Source: DASZHJ01 sp035581425
Lineage (GTDB): Bacteria; Pseudomonadota; Alphaproteobacteria; ATCC43930; CGMCC-115725
Length of the DNA: 64,000 bases
Direction of reading: 5' to 3'
Assembly: GCA_035581425.1 (NCBI GenBank)
Contig: DATJVP010000098.1
Coordinates: 1 to 64,000 of the forward strand
Shown: in pieces, positions 7,904 to 16,952 of the stretch
Position numbering within the stretch: the first letter of the stretch is position 1
Layout: each line of letters opens with the position of its first letter
Made by a program: the position numbers and the translations under genes
The notes under the pieces: model-generated
Databases searched by the model: none
The model's input: the letters and a program-made list of their open reading frames with translations, nothing else
Told to the model about the DNA's origin: nothing

Positions 7904-8646
7904 GCCGTCGCCTTCTCGCGGGGATCGCCGCAGCCGCCCTTTCGACGCTCCTGCCCCTGGCGGCGCAGGCGCAATCCCTCAACATCGATCTCGGCGGCGA
8001 GGGCGGGAGCTCGACGGCGCGGATCGTGCAGCTCGTCGTGCTGCTCACGATCCTGAGCCTCGCACCCGCGATCCTCGTCACGGTGACATCCTTCACGCGC
8101 ATCATCGTGGTGCTCTCGTTCCTGCGGAACGCGCTCGGCGTGCAGCAGACGCCGCCCAACGTCGTCCTCATCAGCCTCGCTCTCTTCCTCACGGGCTTCG
8201 TGATGGCGCCGACCTTGCAGGCCTCCTATGAAAGCGGCATCCAGCCGCTGATGCAGGAGAAGATCTCCGAGACGGAAGCAGCCGAGCGCGCGCTGGCGCC
8301 GCTCCACGCCTTCATGATGAGCCACGTCCGTCCGCAAGACCTCCAGCTCTTCGCGGACATCGCCAAGATCGAGAAGGTTCCGTCGCCGGAAGCGACCCCG
8401 CTCCGCGCGCTGGTGCCTGCCTTCATGATCAGCGAGCTCCGTCGCGCCTTCGAGATCGGCTTCCTGCTGTTCCTGCCCTTCCTCATCATCGACATGGTCA
8501 TCGCCTCGATCCTGATGTCCATGGGCATGATGATGCTGCCGCCGGTGACGATTTCGCTGCCGTTCAAGATCATCTTCTTCGTGCTGGTCGACGGCTGGTA
8601 TCTCGTCGCGGGCTCGCTCGTGCAGAGCTTCGGCCCCGGGGCATGA
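7900..8646 (+). CDS. fliP: flagellar export gate protein FliP
   Basis: FliP (248 residues) forms the core of the export gate pore with FliR and FliQ. It has a cleavable signal peptide (LLPLAAQAQS), membrane helices, and the family signatures TSFTRIIVVLSFLRNALGVQQ and PFLIIDMVIASILMSMGMMM. The ATG at 7900 overlaps the fliO stop. Length and motifs are standard. Confidence 0.97.
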   Translation: MSRRLLAGIAAAALSTLLPLAAQAQSLNIDLGGEGGSSTARIVQLVVLLTILSLAPAILVTVTSFTRIIVVLSFLRNALGVQQTPPNVVLISLALFLTGFVMAPTLQASYESGIQPLMQEKISETEAAERALAPLHAFMMSHVRPQDLQLFADIAKIEKVPSPEATPLRALVPAFMISELRRAFEIGFLLFLPFLIIDMVIASILMSMGMMMLPPVTISLPFKIIFFVLVDGWYLVAGSLVQSFGPGA

Positions 8647-8767
8647 GCACGGTCCGCTCGCCACTTACGCGATAGTCAAACCGCCGTGATCTCCCGCACG
8701 TCGCCCCTTGCGGCGGCGGGACGGTACGCGCATGCTCCGGGGCTCGCGGCAGCCGAGGGCACCCATC

Positions 8768-10279
8768 ATGCTTCATCGCATTCTCGCGGTATCGCTTCTC
8801 TGCGTCGGCTTCGCGCTTGCCCCAGCGCTCGCGGCGGAAGAGCAGAAACCGCCGGCGTCCGCGGCGCCCGAGGCCGCTCCCCTTCCCGCTGCCGACGTCG
8901 TGAGCTCGCATACGATCAAGCTCGGGAGCCGCGAGCTCGCCTATACCGCCACGGCGGGCGCGCTTCCGCTCACCAATCTCAAGGGCGAGAAGCAGGCGGA
9001 AGTCTTCTTCGTGGCCTATACGCTGAGCGGCGCCGACCCCGCGACGCGACCCATCACCATCGCTTTCAACGGCGGGCCCGGCGCGGGCTCAGCCTATCTG
9101 CAGGTGGGAGCGATCGGGCCGCGCGTCCTCGACTTCGGCGCCGGGCGCGAGCTGCCATTCACCTCCGGCAAGGTGATCGACAACCCCGACACCTGGCTCG
9201 ACATGACCGATCTCGTCTTCATCGACCCCGTCGGTACCGGCTACAGCCGCCCGCTCGTGGGCAACGACGAGGCGCAGAAGGAATTCTGGGGCGTGCAGTC
9301 GGATCTCGACGCGCTCGGCGCCGTCATTCGCCGCGCGCTCGTCCATCTCGACCGGCTGCAGTCCCCGCTCTACCTCGCGGGCGAGAGCTATGGCGGTTAC
9401 CGGGCGGCGCGGCTGCCGAAGTTGGTGGCAGAGAAGCAAGGCCTCGTCGTGCGCGGCGCGGTGCTCGTCTCGCCGGTGCTGGAGTTCTCGCTGATCGCGA
9501 ACGGCGACCATCTGGATCTCCTCCCCTGGGCATTGCGGCTCCCGTCCTATGCGGCGGTGGCGCTCGAGGCGCAGGGCAAGCTCTCGCCGGAAGCGCTCTC
9601 GGGCGTCGAGAAGTTCGCGCTCGGCGACTACCTCACGGCGCTGGCGTCTCCGCCCCAAGGCGCCGCGGCTGACCAGTTCTACCAGCGCGTCGCGGGTTTC
9701 ATCGGCCTCCCCGCACCGCTGGTCGCGCGCTGGCACGGCCGCATGCCCATGGGCGTCTTCGTCAAGGAGGTCCGTGGCGGCGACGGCGACATCGTGAGCC
9801 GGTATGACGGAAGCGTCACCGCGCCCGACCCCTACCCCGCGGCCGCGACACCGCAGAGCGGCGATCCCATTCTCTCGGGCATCGAGGCGCCGATGACGAG
9901 CGGTTTCGTCGACTATGTCCGCAGCGAGCTCAACTACAAGACCGACCGGCGCTACATCCTGCTCAACTTCAACCTGGGCAATCATTGGGACTGGCACGGC
10001 AAGGGCAGCGGCCCCACCAGCTCCGTCGGCTCGAGCGAGGATCTCCGGGAAGCGCTGGCGCTCGACCCGAGGCTACGCTTCCTGATCGCGCATGGGATGA
10101 CCGATTTGCAGACGCCCTATTTCACCGACCGCTACGCAATCGATCACCTGCCGCCAAAGCTGACCGAGGGGCGCGTCACGCTGAAGCTCTATTCCGGCGG
10201 CCACATGATGTATCTCCGCCCGGCATCGCGGGCGGCGTTGCACGCGGACGCGCGAGCGATCTATGCGGGAGCGGAGTGA
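8768..10279 (+). CDS. peptidase S10 family serine carboxypeptidase
   Basis: A 503-residue secreted serine carboxypeptidase-like enzyme (family S10, alpha/beta hydrolase). A signal peptide ends near ALAPALAAEE. The oxyanion segment FNGGPGAGS lies near residue 105, the nucleophile Ser is in GESYGGY near residue 207, the acid is in GMTDLQTPYF and the catalytic His in SGGHMMY near the C-terminus. The ATG at 8768 follows CGAGGG. It removes C-terminal residues from peptides, probably in the periplasm. It lies directly after fliP but has no known flagellar role, and may simply be a neighbour. An in-frame start at 8708 would spoil the signal peptide. Confidence 0.87.
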   Translation: MLHRILAVSLLCVGFALAPALAAEEQKPPASAAPEAAPLPAADVVSSHTIKLGSRELAYTATAGALPLTNLKGEKQAEVFFVAYTLSGADPATRPITIAFNGGPGAGSAYLQVGAIGPRVLDFGAGRELPFTSGKVIDNPDTWLDMTDLVFIDPVGTGYSRPLVGNDEAQKEFWGVQSDLDALGAVIRRALVHLDRLQSPLYLAGESYGGYRAARLPKLVAEKQGLVVRGAVLVSPVLEFSLIANGDHLDLLPWALRLPSYAAVALEAQGKLSPEALSGVEKFALGDYLTALASPPQGAAADQFYQRVAGFIGLPAPLVARWHGRMPMGVFVKEVRGGDGDIVSRYDGSVTAPDPYPAAATPQSGDPILSGIEAPMTSGFVDYVRSELNYKTDRRYILLNFNLGNHWDWHGKGSGPTSSVGSSEDLREALALDPRLRFLIAHGMTDLQTPYFTDRYAIDHLPPKLTEGRVTLKLYSGGHMMYLRPASRAALHADARAIYAGAE

Positions 10280-10285
10280 CTGCCC

Positions 10286-13200
10286 TCAGTTGACCGCGCC
10301 GGGTTTGTCGCCGGCGATGCTGCTACGGAGCTCGCTCGTGAGATTCTGCAGGTCGACGATGTCGGCGAGGTTCCGCGCGCGCTCGCGCGGATCGTCGGCG
10401 GCAGCAACGCCCTCCTCGCCGGAGATGAGCCGGAAGGCCTGCGCATAGGGGCCCTGCGCCATGGCGGCGCCATAGCGACTGCGAAGCTGCTCGCGCCCGC
10501 CGCGGTCGCCCGCGAGCGTCAGCGCTGCCGCCCAATCCAGCACCAGGCGCGCGGTCTTCTTGTCGACCTTTCCGTCGGCATCCGGGGGATCGATGATCCG
10601 CTCGAAGACCCTCGCGACCTCCACCCAATTCTGCGCCTTCCAGTAGACGTCCGCGCGAATGCGGTCGGCATTGCGGCTGTAATCGTTGCCGAGTGCGGCG
10701 AGCGCCTCGTCGCTGCGGCCGAGCGAGACGAGTGCATGGGCGCGAAGCTGCTGCCGCTGCGTCGCGAGATCTGGCTCCACGTCACCCTCGAGCGGGATCT
10801 CCAGCGCCTTCAAGGCCGCATCGGCGCGATGATCGAGAAGGCGGATCGCCGCGAGCTCGGTCGCGGCATGCGCCTTTTGCGCGCCCTTGAGACGGTTCGT
10901 CGCTTGATCCTCAAGGAGCCGGTCCGCATCCGCCAGCAGATCGACGGAGATCAGCCGTTCCGTGAGGCTCTGCAGGATCGCGGTTCCCTGCGCGCCCTCC
11001 GGCAGCAGGTCCTTGAACTCCTCGAAGAGCGCGAGCGCCCTCAGCGGCGAGAGATTCGCGGAGGTATCGCCGGTGAAAACCTGTGCGAAGGCCCCCGCCA
11101 TCTGCTCGCGCAGGAGCGGCGCCTCGGGATGATGCGGGAAGTTGGAGAGCGCCTGGCGCATCACGTCGAGGCCGCGCCGATAATCGCCGTCCGCGAGGAG
11201 GAGCATGCCGAGCTGATGCAGCAGGTCGAACTCGAAGGCGCCGCCGCGCCAGGAGAAGCGGAGCGCGTCGAGCTGCTGGATTGCATCGGCGCGCGAGATC
11301 TTGCCGCTCTGGAAGAGCGCGAGCGCCCGTTCCTCGAGTGCGCGGGCACGGGCTGGACGGTTTTCGAGCCGCGCGACCTCTTGCCAGATCTCGAGCGCGG
11401 CCGTGAGGTCGCCGCGCACCTTCGCTCGCAGACCCGCGAGGTAGCGGGCCATCGCATGATCGCCGGGCGCGGGCACATCTTCCTCGACGAGCCGCAGCAA
11501 CGCTCCCGCGGCGTCGGCGTCGTCGGTTCTGATGAGCGCTTCCGCGAGCGTCAGCGCGAGGCGATTGCGGAGCACCTTTGGGTAGGCCGGCAGCAAGCTC
11601 GCGCCGCGCATCCCCTCGCGCACCGTCGCGCGCCAGTCTCCATCGGCAGCGGAGAGCGCGCCGCGCCAGAGGCCCACTTCGGGTTGCCGGTCGAGGGTGG
11701 GACGCATCAGCTCCTGCTGCGCCTGCTCGCGGTCACCGTTGAGGAAGGCCGCGGCGCCGCGCATGGCGCGGAGCATCGGGTCCGCTGCGAAGGCGGGATC
11801 GTCGCGCTCGATCGCATCGAGCACCCCCAGCGCCTCGGCGGCATAGAGATTGGCGAAATAGAATTGTGCGAGAGCGAGGCGCGGTTGCGAGCGCCGTCCG
11901 AGCGGCGCTGCCGCCACGGCATTCTCGAGCTCGCTACGCCTATCCAGAAAGGTTGCGTCTGCTGGGCCGCGCCATGCCGCGAAATCGAAGATCCGCAGCG
12001 CCTCGCCGGCGCTGCCGCGGGCGCGGTCCGCTGCGCTGGAGATCGCAAGACCCTCGGGTCCCGCGACCTCGATGCCGCTTGCGACGACTTTGGCGCTGAC
12101 GCCGGCCTGGGCCGGGCGAATGACGAGCCCCTGCTCGGAGACGAGAGCGCTGAACTCGACGACGCTCGTCTCCGCGGGAAGGCCGCGGCCGACCTCGAGG
12201 GTCGGCACGACGATGAGCCGGTCGCCTACCTCGGGATCGGCCAGGGAGATGGGCTCGCTTGGGGCCGCCATCTCGAAGACGACGCGCGCGGGATCGGCGG
12301 CCTCGGTGATCGGCAGGTCCGCTCGCAGCTCCTGTGCCTTGAGGTCGATTACCCAATCGTTCCCGACGCGGTGCAGGCTTGGCTCGAGACCGCGCCGGGT
12401 CGTCACCCGGAAGACCGCTGCATCCGCGTCCTCGGTCTGCTCGATGCGCTCGACCGCGGCTTTGGCGCGGAGGCGGACCTCCGCGAGATCGGCACGGGCG
12501 GGCGCACCGAAGACAATCCAGAGAATTCCCGCCCGGCGGAAGACCGCCGCGGGTACCGGTTTCTGCCAGGAAAAGCGAAGGCTCGCGGTATCGGAAGTCG
12601 CGGCGTAAAGCACCGACAGCGCCGGTGCTGCCGTGGGTGCGGCATCGGAGGTGGAGTCAGGTGAGGAGGCGCCCGTTGGAGCGCTTCCGGGCTGCGGCAA
12701 GGGCACCGTTTCCCCTGCGCCCGCCGCGGGCTCGATAAGCTCGATCGGAGGAACGACGTCGAGCGGGGCAGCCGCCTTGGCGATCGGCTTCTTTCCGGGC
12801 GCGGTTGCCGCCGGTTTCGCAGCGACGGTCGGAGCTGCGCCGGCGGAGGCCGCATAGACATCGACGACGATGCCCGTGCCGCTTCGGAAATGCTTGACCT
12901 GCTCGCCGGGCGCGAGATGGAGCGTGAGAGTGGTGCCGCCGTCCTCGTCGGCGGCTTCGGGCGAAGTGCCCGGCAGCGCCTGTGCGACGCGGGCGAGGTC
13001 GATGCTGGCTTGGCGCTCGAAATGTACGCGGACCGCGTCGGGCGCCTCCGCGACCATGTAGCCCACCTGCCGGCGCCAGTCGAAGACCAGCCGGTGATAG
13101 CCCTTGTGCTCGGCCGAGCGCAGCTGAAGCGCGACCTTCGCAATCTCGCTGCCGCCTGCCGCCGCCGGACGATCGGCGACGAGATCGATCGCGACGGTAT

Positions 13201-13531
13201 TCCCATCGGTGAAGGTCTTGAGCGTCGCCGGGCGCTTCAGCGTCGCCGTGAGCGTGGTGCCGTCGACGTCGAGGCTCGCGCCTTCGACATAGGCGTCGAG
13301 ATATTTGGCGATGGCGCCGAGATCGGTCTCGATCGCGCGCGCGAAGTGCACCCGGAGGGTCGTGCCCTCGATCTTCGCCTCGTACTCGACCGGCGCCTGG
13401 AAATCGAGCGCGATGCGTCCGTAGCGCTCATGCTCGGCAGCGCGCGTCTTGACGCTCTCGGCGGCGTCGGCCTCGCGCGGCCCGAAGGCAAGCGCGAGCA
13501 GGAGCATGAGGAATGCGAGCGAGCGGCGCAT
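10286..13531 (-). CDS. large exported TPR protein with AMIN-like repeats
   Basis: An exported protein of about 1081 residues and unknown function. After a signal peptide (LAFLMLLLALAFGPREADA) come two or three beta-rich repeats resembling AMIN domains, with patterns such as YGRIALDFQAPV, TLRVHFAR, YHRLVFDWRRQV and AVRVHFER. A Pro/Ala-rich linker and a further related segment follow. The C-terminal half (from about residue 560) is a long TPR-like helical array with repeats such as ALALFQSGKISRADAIQQLD. I start at the ATG at 13531, after GAGG; the open frame reaches 13600 and overlaps cheZ. It follows cheY and cheZ on the same strand, so a link to motor or cell-pole function is possible but unproven. 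Confidence 0.75.
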   Translation of the reverse strand: MRRSLAFLMLLLALAFGPREADAAESVKTRAAEHERYGRIALDFQAPVEYEAKIEGTTLRVHFARAIETDLGAIAKYLDAYVEGASLDVDGTTLTATLKRPATLKTFTDGNTVAIDLVADRPAAAGGSEIAKVALQLRSAEHKGYHRLVFDWRRQVGYMVAEAPDAVRVHFERQASIDLARVAQALPGTSPEAADEDGGTTLTLHLAPGEQVKHFRSGTGIVVDVYAASAGAAPTVAAKPAATAPGKKPIAKAAAPLDVVPPIELIEPAAGAGETVPLPQPGSAPTGASSPDSTSDAAPTAAPALSVLYAATSDTASLRFSWQKPVPAAVFRRAGILWIVFGAPARADLAEVRLRAKAAVERIEQTEDADAAVFRVTTRRGLEPSLHRVGNDWVIDLKAQELRADLPITEAADPARVVFEMAAPSEPISLADPEVGDRLIVVPTLEVGRGLPAETSVVEFSALVSEQGLVIRPAQAGVSAKVVASGIEVAGPEGLAISSAADRARGSAGEALRIFDFAAWRGPADATFLDRRSELENAVAAAPLGRRSQPRLALAQFYFANLYAAEALGVLDAIERDDPAFAADPMLRAMRGAAAFLNGDREQAQQELMRPTLDRQPEVGLWRGALSAADGDWRATVREGMRGASLLPAYPKVLRNRLALTLAEALIRTDDADAAGALLRLVEEDVPAPGDHAMARYLAGLRAKVRGDLTAALEIWQEVARLENRPARARALEERALALFQSGKISRADAIQQLDALRFSWRGGAFEFDLLHQLGMLLLADGDYRRGLDVMRQALSNFPHHPEAPLLREQMAGAFAQVFTGDTSANLSPLRALALFEEFKDLLPEGAQGTAILQSLTERLISVDLLADADRLLEDQATNRLKGAQKAHAATELAAIRLLDHRADAALKALEIPLEGDVEPDLATQRQQLRAHALVSLGRSDEALAALGNDYSRNADRIRADVYWKAQNWVEVARVFERIIDPPDADGKVDKKTARLVLDWAAALTLAGDRGGREQLRSRYGAAMAQGPYAQAFRLISGEEGVAAADDPRERARNLADIVDLQNLTSELRSSIAGDKPGAVN

Positions 13532-13596
13532 CGGAACCTCGGTTTCAGCGAAATCCGGAACCCGGCCCGTGCCCGAGAGCGCGGTGCCGCCGCCAC

Positions 13597-14226
13597 TCAC
13601 TTCGTGTTGGCGAAAATTGCGTCGATCTCGTCCTGCCGGTTGGCCTCCTCCGGAAGCTGCGGACCGTGCAGCAGCCGGCGGTCGTCGTCGGAAGGCACGG
13701 TCTCCTCGGCGGCTGTCGCTCCACCCTTGAGCCCATCGCCGAAAGCCGAGAGCAGCGCGTCGATCTTGTCCTCGATGTGCTTCAGCGTACGCACCACCTT
13801 CGTGATGCGCTGTCCTGTTACGTCCTGGAAGTTGCAGGCCTCGTAAATGCGCGTTGCGACCTCACGGACCCTGTCACCCTCGGGCATCGTCTCGGCCATG
13901 CGCTCGAGCGCCTCCGCTGCATCGAGGATCGCACCCGTCGCATCCGCGGTCGCGCCGATGACTGCGTCGAGCTCATCGGTCGCCGAGGGGATGTCGCGGG
14001 AGCGGATGTCCTCGGGCCGAAGCGCCGCGATCTCGCGCTTTGCGGATTGGATGTAGTCCGCAAGTCGCTGGAGCTCGCGATAGAGCTGGACCTCCGCGAG
14101 CGAGACATCGCCCGAGAGGTTATTCATCACGGCCTCGACCACGCCCGCGATGTCCGCGGGCTCCGCGGGATTGGCCTGTGCCGCTGCCGTCTCGAGCTTC
14201 CGTCTGAGGTCGCTTTTCTTGCCCAT
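13597..14226 (-). CDS. cheZ: CheY-P phosphatase CheZ
   Basis: A 209-residue protein of the CheZ family, which dephosphorylates CheY-P to reset the flagellar motor signal. The four-helix bundle core includes the active-site region ACNFQDVTGQRITKVVRTL (catalytic Gln in FQD-x-TGQ). The extreme C-terminus QDEIDAIFANTK corresponds to the CheY-tethering helix of CheZ. It follows cheY by 6 bp on the same strand. CheZ is often absent from alphaproteobacteria that use CheY sinks, so its presence tells how signals end here. The C-terminal peptide resembles the CheY-binding peptide of FliM. Confidence 0.88.
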   Translation of the reverse strand: MGKKSDLRRKLETAAAQANPAEPADIAGVVEAVMNNLSGDVSLAEVQLYRELQRLADYIQSAKREIAALRPEDIRSRDIPSATDELDAVIGATADATGAILDAAEALERMAETMPEGDRVREVATRIYEACNFQDVTGQRITKVVRTLKHIEDKIDALLSAFGDGLKGGATAAEETVPSDDDRRLLHGPQLPEEANRQDEIDAIFANTK

Positions 14227-14232
14227 GGGCGG

Positions 14233-14619
14233 TCAGAAGTTGCCGTAGATCGCGGTGAGCTTCTGCTTCAGCGTCGCGGCGTTGAAGGGCTTCACGATGT
14301 AGTTGGTGACGCCGGCCTCCTTCGCCGCCACCACGTTCTCCGTCTTGCTCTCGGCGGTGACCATGATGAACGGCACATGCTTGAGCTTGTTGTCGGCGCG
14401 CACTTCCTTGAGTAGCTGCAAGCCCGTCATCGGCTCCATGTTCCAATCGGAGATCACGAGGCCGTAGTTGCGGTCGCGCAGCTTCATGAGCGCGGAGCCA
14501 CCGTCGGTCGCCTCTTCGACATTCTCGAAGCCGAGCTGCTTCAGGAGGTTGCGGATGATGCGCAGCATCGTCTTGTAATCGTCGACGATGAGTACATTCA
14601 TGTTCATATCGATCGCCAT
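14233..14619 (-). CDS. cheY: chemotaxis response regulator CheY
   Basis: A 128-residue single receiver domain. The acidic pair is in LIVDDYKTM, the phospho-acceptor Asp is in VISDWNMEPMTG, the Thr is in FIMVTAES and the conserved Lys in YIVKPFN, so it should be active. It would bind FliM at the motor switch. It is immediately upstream of cheZ in what looks like a cheY-cheZ operon. No other chemotaxis genes (cheA, cheW, cheB, cheR) are present in the window. Confidence 0.94.
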   Translation of the reverse strand: MAIDMNMNVLIVDDYKTMLRIIRNLLKQLGFENVEEATDGGSALMKLRDRNYGLVISDWNMEPMTGLQLLKEVRADNKLKHVPFIMVTAESKTENVVAAKEAGVTNYIVKPFNAATLKQKLTAIYGNF

Positions 14620-14644
14620 CTACCGCTCCAGCGGGGAATTTATT

Positions 14645-14664
14645 CTCGCGCGCTCCGGCGCGAG
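14645..14664. terminator. hairpin between motE and cheY
   Basis: A perfect 7-bp inverted repeat CTCGCGC / GCGCGAG with a 6-base loop lies between the motE stop and the cheY start. It has no clear T tract. It may end motE transcripts or shape the cheY leader. Confidence 0.35.
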
Positions 14665-14685
14665 CCACTCAATAGGAAAGCCGGG

Positions 14686-14700
14686 TTAAGGCCCGGTAAA
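14686..14700. promoter_or_regulatory. CtrA-like box upstream of cheY
   Basis: On the minus strand the sequence is TTTA-N7-TTAAC, one mismatch from TTAA-N7-TTAAC, about 70 bp upstream of the cheY ATG (14619). It partly overlaps a CCGGG...CCCGG inverted repeat (14681-14696) that could instead be a weak terminator for motE. The CtrA assignment rests on the motif only. Confidence 0.4.
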
Positions 14701-14707
14701 ACGGCGA

Positions 14708-15394
14708 TCATTGCGGCTTTGCCGAAACTTGCTGAGACGTCGTAGGGGGATGTTTCTGGCGCCGTTCCGCGAGCCCTGCCGTGACCGCCTTGGCCTTGAC
14801 GGGGTCCATCGCGGCGAGGACCGGCGCGGCCTTCGCCTCCTTCATGTGCTCGACGACGTCGAGGACGATCGCCATGTCGAGCTGCTCCAGAATGCGCGCG
14901 GCCTCGCGCGGTTTCATGGTCTCGTAGATCTTGACGAGGCTCTTCAAGCGCTCGTCATCGGCGGCATCCTGTTTCACGGCCGTCGCGACGAGGTCCTTCT
15001 CGAGCGTCTTGAGGCTCGCGAGCTTCTCGTCGAGGCGCTGATTCGCAGCCTTAAGCAGAACCTCCTGCTCCGCGAGCTCCTGCGCGCGACGATCGAGCGC
15101 CTGGCGGCGCTCCGCGAGCTTCTGCAGCGTGTCGATCTCCGAGGGGCTCATGAGCAGGGGATCGGGCACGGGTTCGCTCTTCGCCTGCGGCGCCGGCGGC
15201 GCGGATTTCGTGGGCGCCGGCTCCGAAGCCGCAGTCTGGGGTGCCGGCTCGCTACTGCCCGCCCGCGGCGAGAGATCGGGCAAAGCTGCCTGCGCCCCGA
15301 CTGCAAGCCAGAGGTCCGAGACCTTGATGCCCAAGAGCCCGACGGCCGCGAGGATCAGGATGGGAATGAGCCGGAGCTTGCGGCGCATCTGCAA
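14708..15394 (-). CDS. motE: flagellar motor chaperone MotE
   Basis: A 228-residue protein matching the MotE family, periplasmic chaperones of the stator protein MotC in alphaproteobacteria. It has an N-terminal membrane anchor (LIPILILAAVGLLGIKVSDLWLAVG), a Pro/Ala-rich linker, a coiled coil (QKLAERRQALDRRAQELAEQE), and a C-terminal MgtE_N-like region with YETMKPREAARILEQLD and MDPVKAKAVTAGLAERR. It ends the fliL-fliM-DUF6468-motE operon. MotA, MotB and MotC are not in the window. Confidence 0.85.
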   Translation of the reverse strand: MQMRRKLRLIPILILAAVGLLGIKVSDLWLAVGAQAALPDLSPRAGSSEPAPQTAASEPAPTKSAPPAPQAKSEPVPDPLLMSPSEIDTLQKLAERRQALDRRAQELAEQEVLLKAANQRLDEKLASLKTLEKDLVATAVKQDAADDERLKSLVKIYETMKPREAARILEQLDMAIVLDVVEHMKEAKAAPVLAAMDPVKAKAVTAGLAERRQKHPPTTSQQVSAKPQ

Positions 15395-15399
15395 TCGCC

Positions 15400-15894
15400 T
15401 CAGCGGCGGGCGCCGAGAGCGCGCAGGAGATTACGCTCCGTCCGCGAGATCTGGCTGCCGCGCCGCGTGGGAGCGTCGGCCTCGGGATCGACGCGAAGCG
15501 CCGTCACCTTGTCGCTCGCCGCCGTGGCCGGCTCGGCCGGACGATCCTCGCCGCCGGCGCGAGAAGGCGCCTCGCGCCGGGTGCGCACGGTGCCTTCGAG
15601 CCGATCGGCGACCGCGCCGCCGCGCTCGATCAGGTAGTTGATATCGTCGCGGAGCAGTTGTCCCGCGGTGATGCGCTTCTGGAGCTCCTTGCCGATCTCG
15701 CCGGCTGCGTCCTTGAGCCCCAGGATGCCCGCGCGCGCGTTCTCCGAGGCGACGGTGAGGCCGCGGATCAGCTCCTCGAGCTTCGCCTTGTCGTCGCGAA
15801 GCACGCCCAGGCGCCGGTTGAGGCGCAGGACGTAGACGATGGTCGCGACCAGCAACACCGCGACGAGCGCGTCGCCCAGCAGCGAAGGCGTCAT
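15400..15894 (-). CDS. DUF6468-type membrane-anchored protein
   Basis: A 164-residue protein with one N-terminal membrane helix (LLGDALVAVLLVATIVYVLRL) and a coiled-coil cytoplasmic region, ending in a basic tail. It matches my recollection of the DUF6468 family, which sits between fliM and motE in alphaproteobacteria; its function is not known to me. The start overlaps the fliM stop (ATGA) and its end is 5 bp from motE, so all three are coupled. A part in motor assembly is inferred from context. Confidence 0.7.
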   Translation of the reverse strand: MTPSLLGDALVAVLLVATIVYVLRLNRRLGVLRDDKAKLEELIRGLTVASENARAGILGLKDAAGEIGKELQKRITAGQLLRDDINYLIERGGAVADRLEGTVRTRREAPSRAGGEDRPAEPATAASDKVTALRVDPEADAPTRRGSQISRTERNLLRALGARR

Positions 15895-16949
15895 GTGGAA
15901 CCCCTATTCCTGTCGTTCTTCTCGACAATGCGGACGGCAATGTTGCCGGCCCGGCGGCCCATCTTTCCCGTGAACATCGGGAGGTCGCCGCAGACGAGGC
16001 GGACATCCGCATTGATGTCCGCATTGAACATCATGCGCGAGCCCACCTTCCACTCCAGCACGTCCTTGAGCGAGGCCTCGAAAGTGTCGAGCACCGCCTC
16101 GATCGCGACGTTGGTGTGCCAGAGCTCGCCGGCGAGATGCGCTTCCCAGATCGAATCGCGCCCGAACTTCTCGCCGAGAAACCCCTGCAGCAGGATCTCG
16201 CGCACGGGCTCGAGCGTGGCGTAAGGAAGGAGTACCTCGAGCCTGCCGCCGCGGTCCTCCATGTCGACGCGAAGCCGCGCCAGCACCGCCGCGTTGGCGG
16301 GGCGACCGATCGTCGCAAAGCGAGGATTGGTCTCCAGCCGCTCGAAGCGGAAATTGACGGGGCTCAGGGGATCGAAGGCGCCGGAAAGGTCCGCGAGCAC
16401 GACCGTGACGAGGCGCTCGACGAGGTTGCGCTCGATGGTGGTGTAGGGCCTGCCCTCGATCCGCATCGCGGCAGTGCCGCGCCGGCCGCCGAGCAGCACG
16501 TCGACGATCGAGTAGATGAGCGCGCTGTCAACGGTGAGCAGGCCGAAATTCTCCCATTCCTCAGCCTTGAGTACCGCGAGCATGGCCGGAAGCGGGATCG
16601 AGTTCAGGTAGTCGCCGAAGCGGATCGAGGTGATGCTGTCGATCGAGACCTCGACATTGTCGGAGGTGAAATTGCGCAGGCTCGTCGTCATCAAGCGCAC
16701 GAGGCGGTCGAACACGACCTCGAGCATCGGCAGCCGCTCGTATGAGACGAGCGCGGAATCGATGATCGCGCGGATGCCGGAATTGTCGCCGGAGCGGGAC
16801 CCGGAGTCGTCGACGCCGAGGAGGCTATCGATCTCGTTCTGGTTGAGGACACGCGTCTGCGTGCCGCCGGCGCCGTCGTCACCCGCTTCCGCCATCGCCG
16901 CCCATTCGGCGGCCATCTTTTCCTCGGCCTCCTTCTGCTCGGTCGACAT
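15891..16949 (-). CDS. fliM: flagellar motor switch protein FliM
   Basis: FliM (352 residues) is a C-ring switch subunit that binds CheY-P. The CheY-binding peptide LNQNEIDSLLG lies near residues 36-46, behind an unusual acidic Ala/Glu-rich N-terminal extension; in most FliM proteins it is near the start. The CheC-like middle domain (LPMLEVVFDRLVRLMTTSLRN) and the C-terminal SpoA domain with GDLPMFTGKMGRRAGNIAVRI are normal. It follows fliL by 3 bp and overlaps the next gene. Confidence 0.95.
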   Translation of the reverse strand: MSTEQKEAEEKMAAEWAAMAEAGDDGAGGTQTRVLNQNEIDSLLGVDDSGSRSGDNSGIRAIIDSALVSYERLPMLEVVFDRLVRLMTTSLRNFTSDNVEVSIDSITSIRFGDYLNSIPLPAMLAVLKAEEWENFGLLTVDSALIYSIVDVLLGGRRGTAAMRIEGRPYTTIERNLVERLVTVVLADLSGAFDPLSPVNFRFERLETNPRFATIGRPANAAVLARLRVDMEDRGGRLEVLLPYATLEPVREILLQGFLGEKFGRDSIWEAHLAGELWHTNVAIEAVLDTFEASLKDVLEWKVGSRMMFNADINADVRLVCGDLPMFTGKMGRRAGNIAVRIVEKNDRNRGST

Positions 16950-16952
16950 CGC

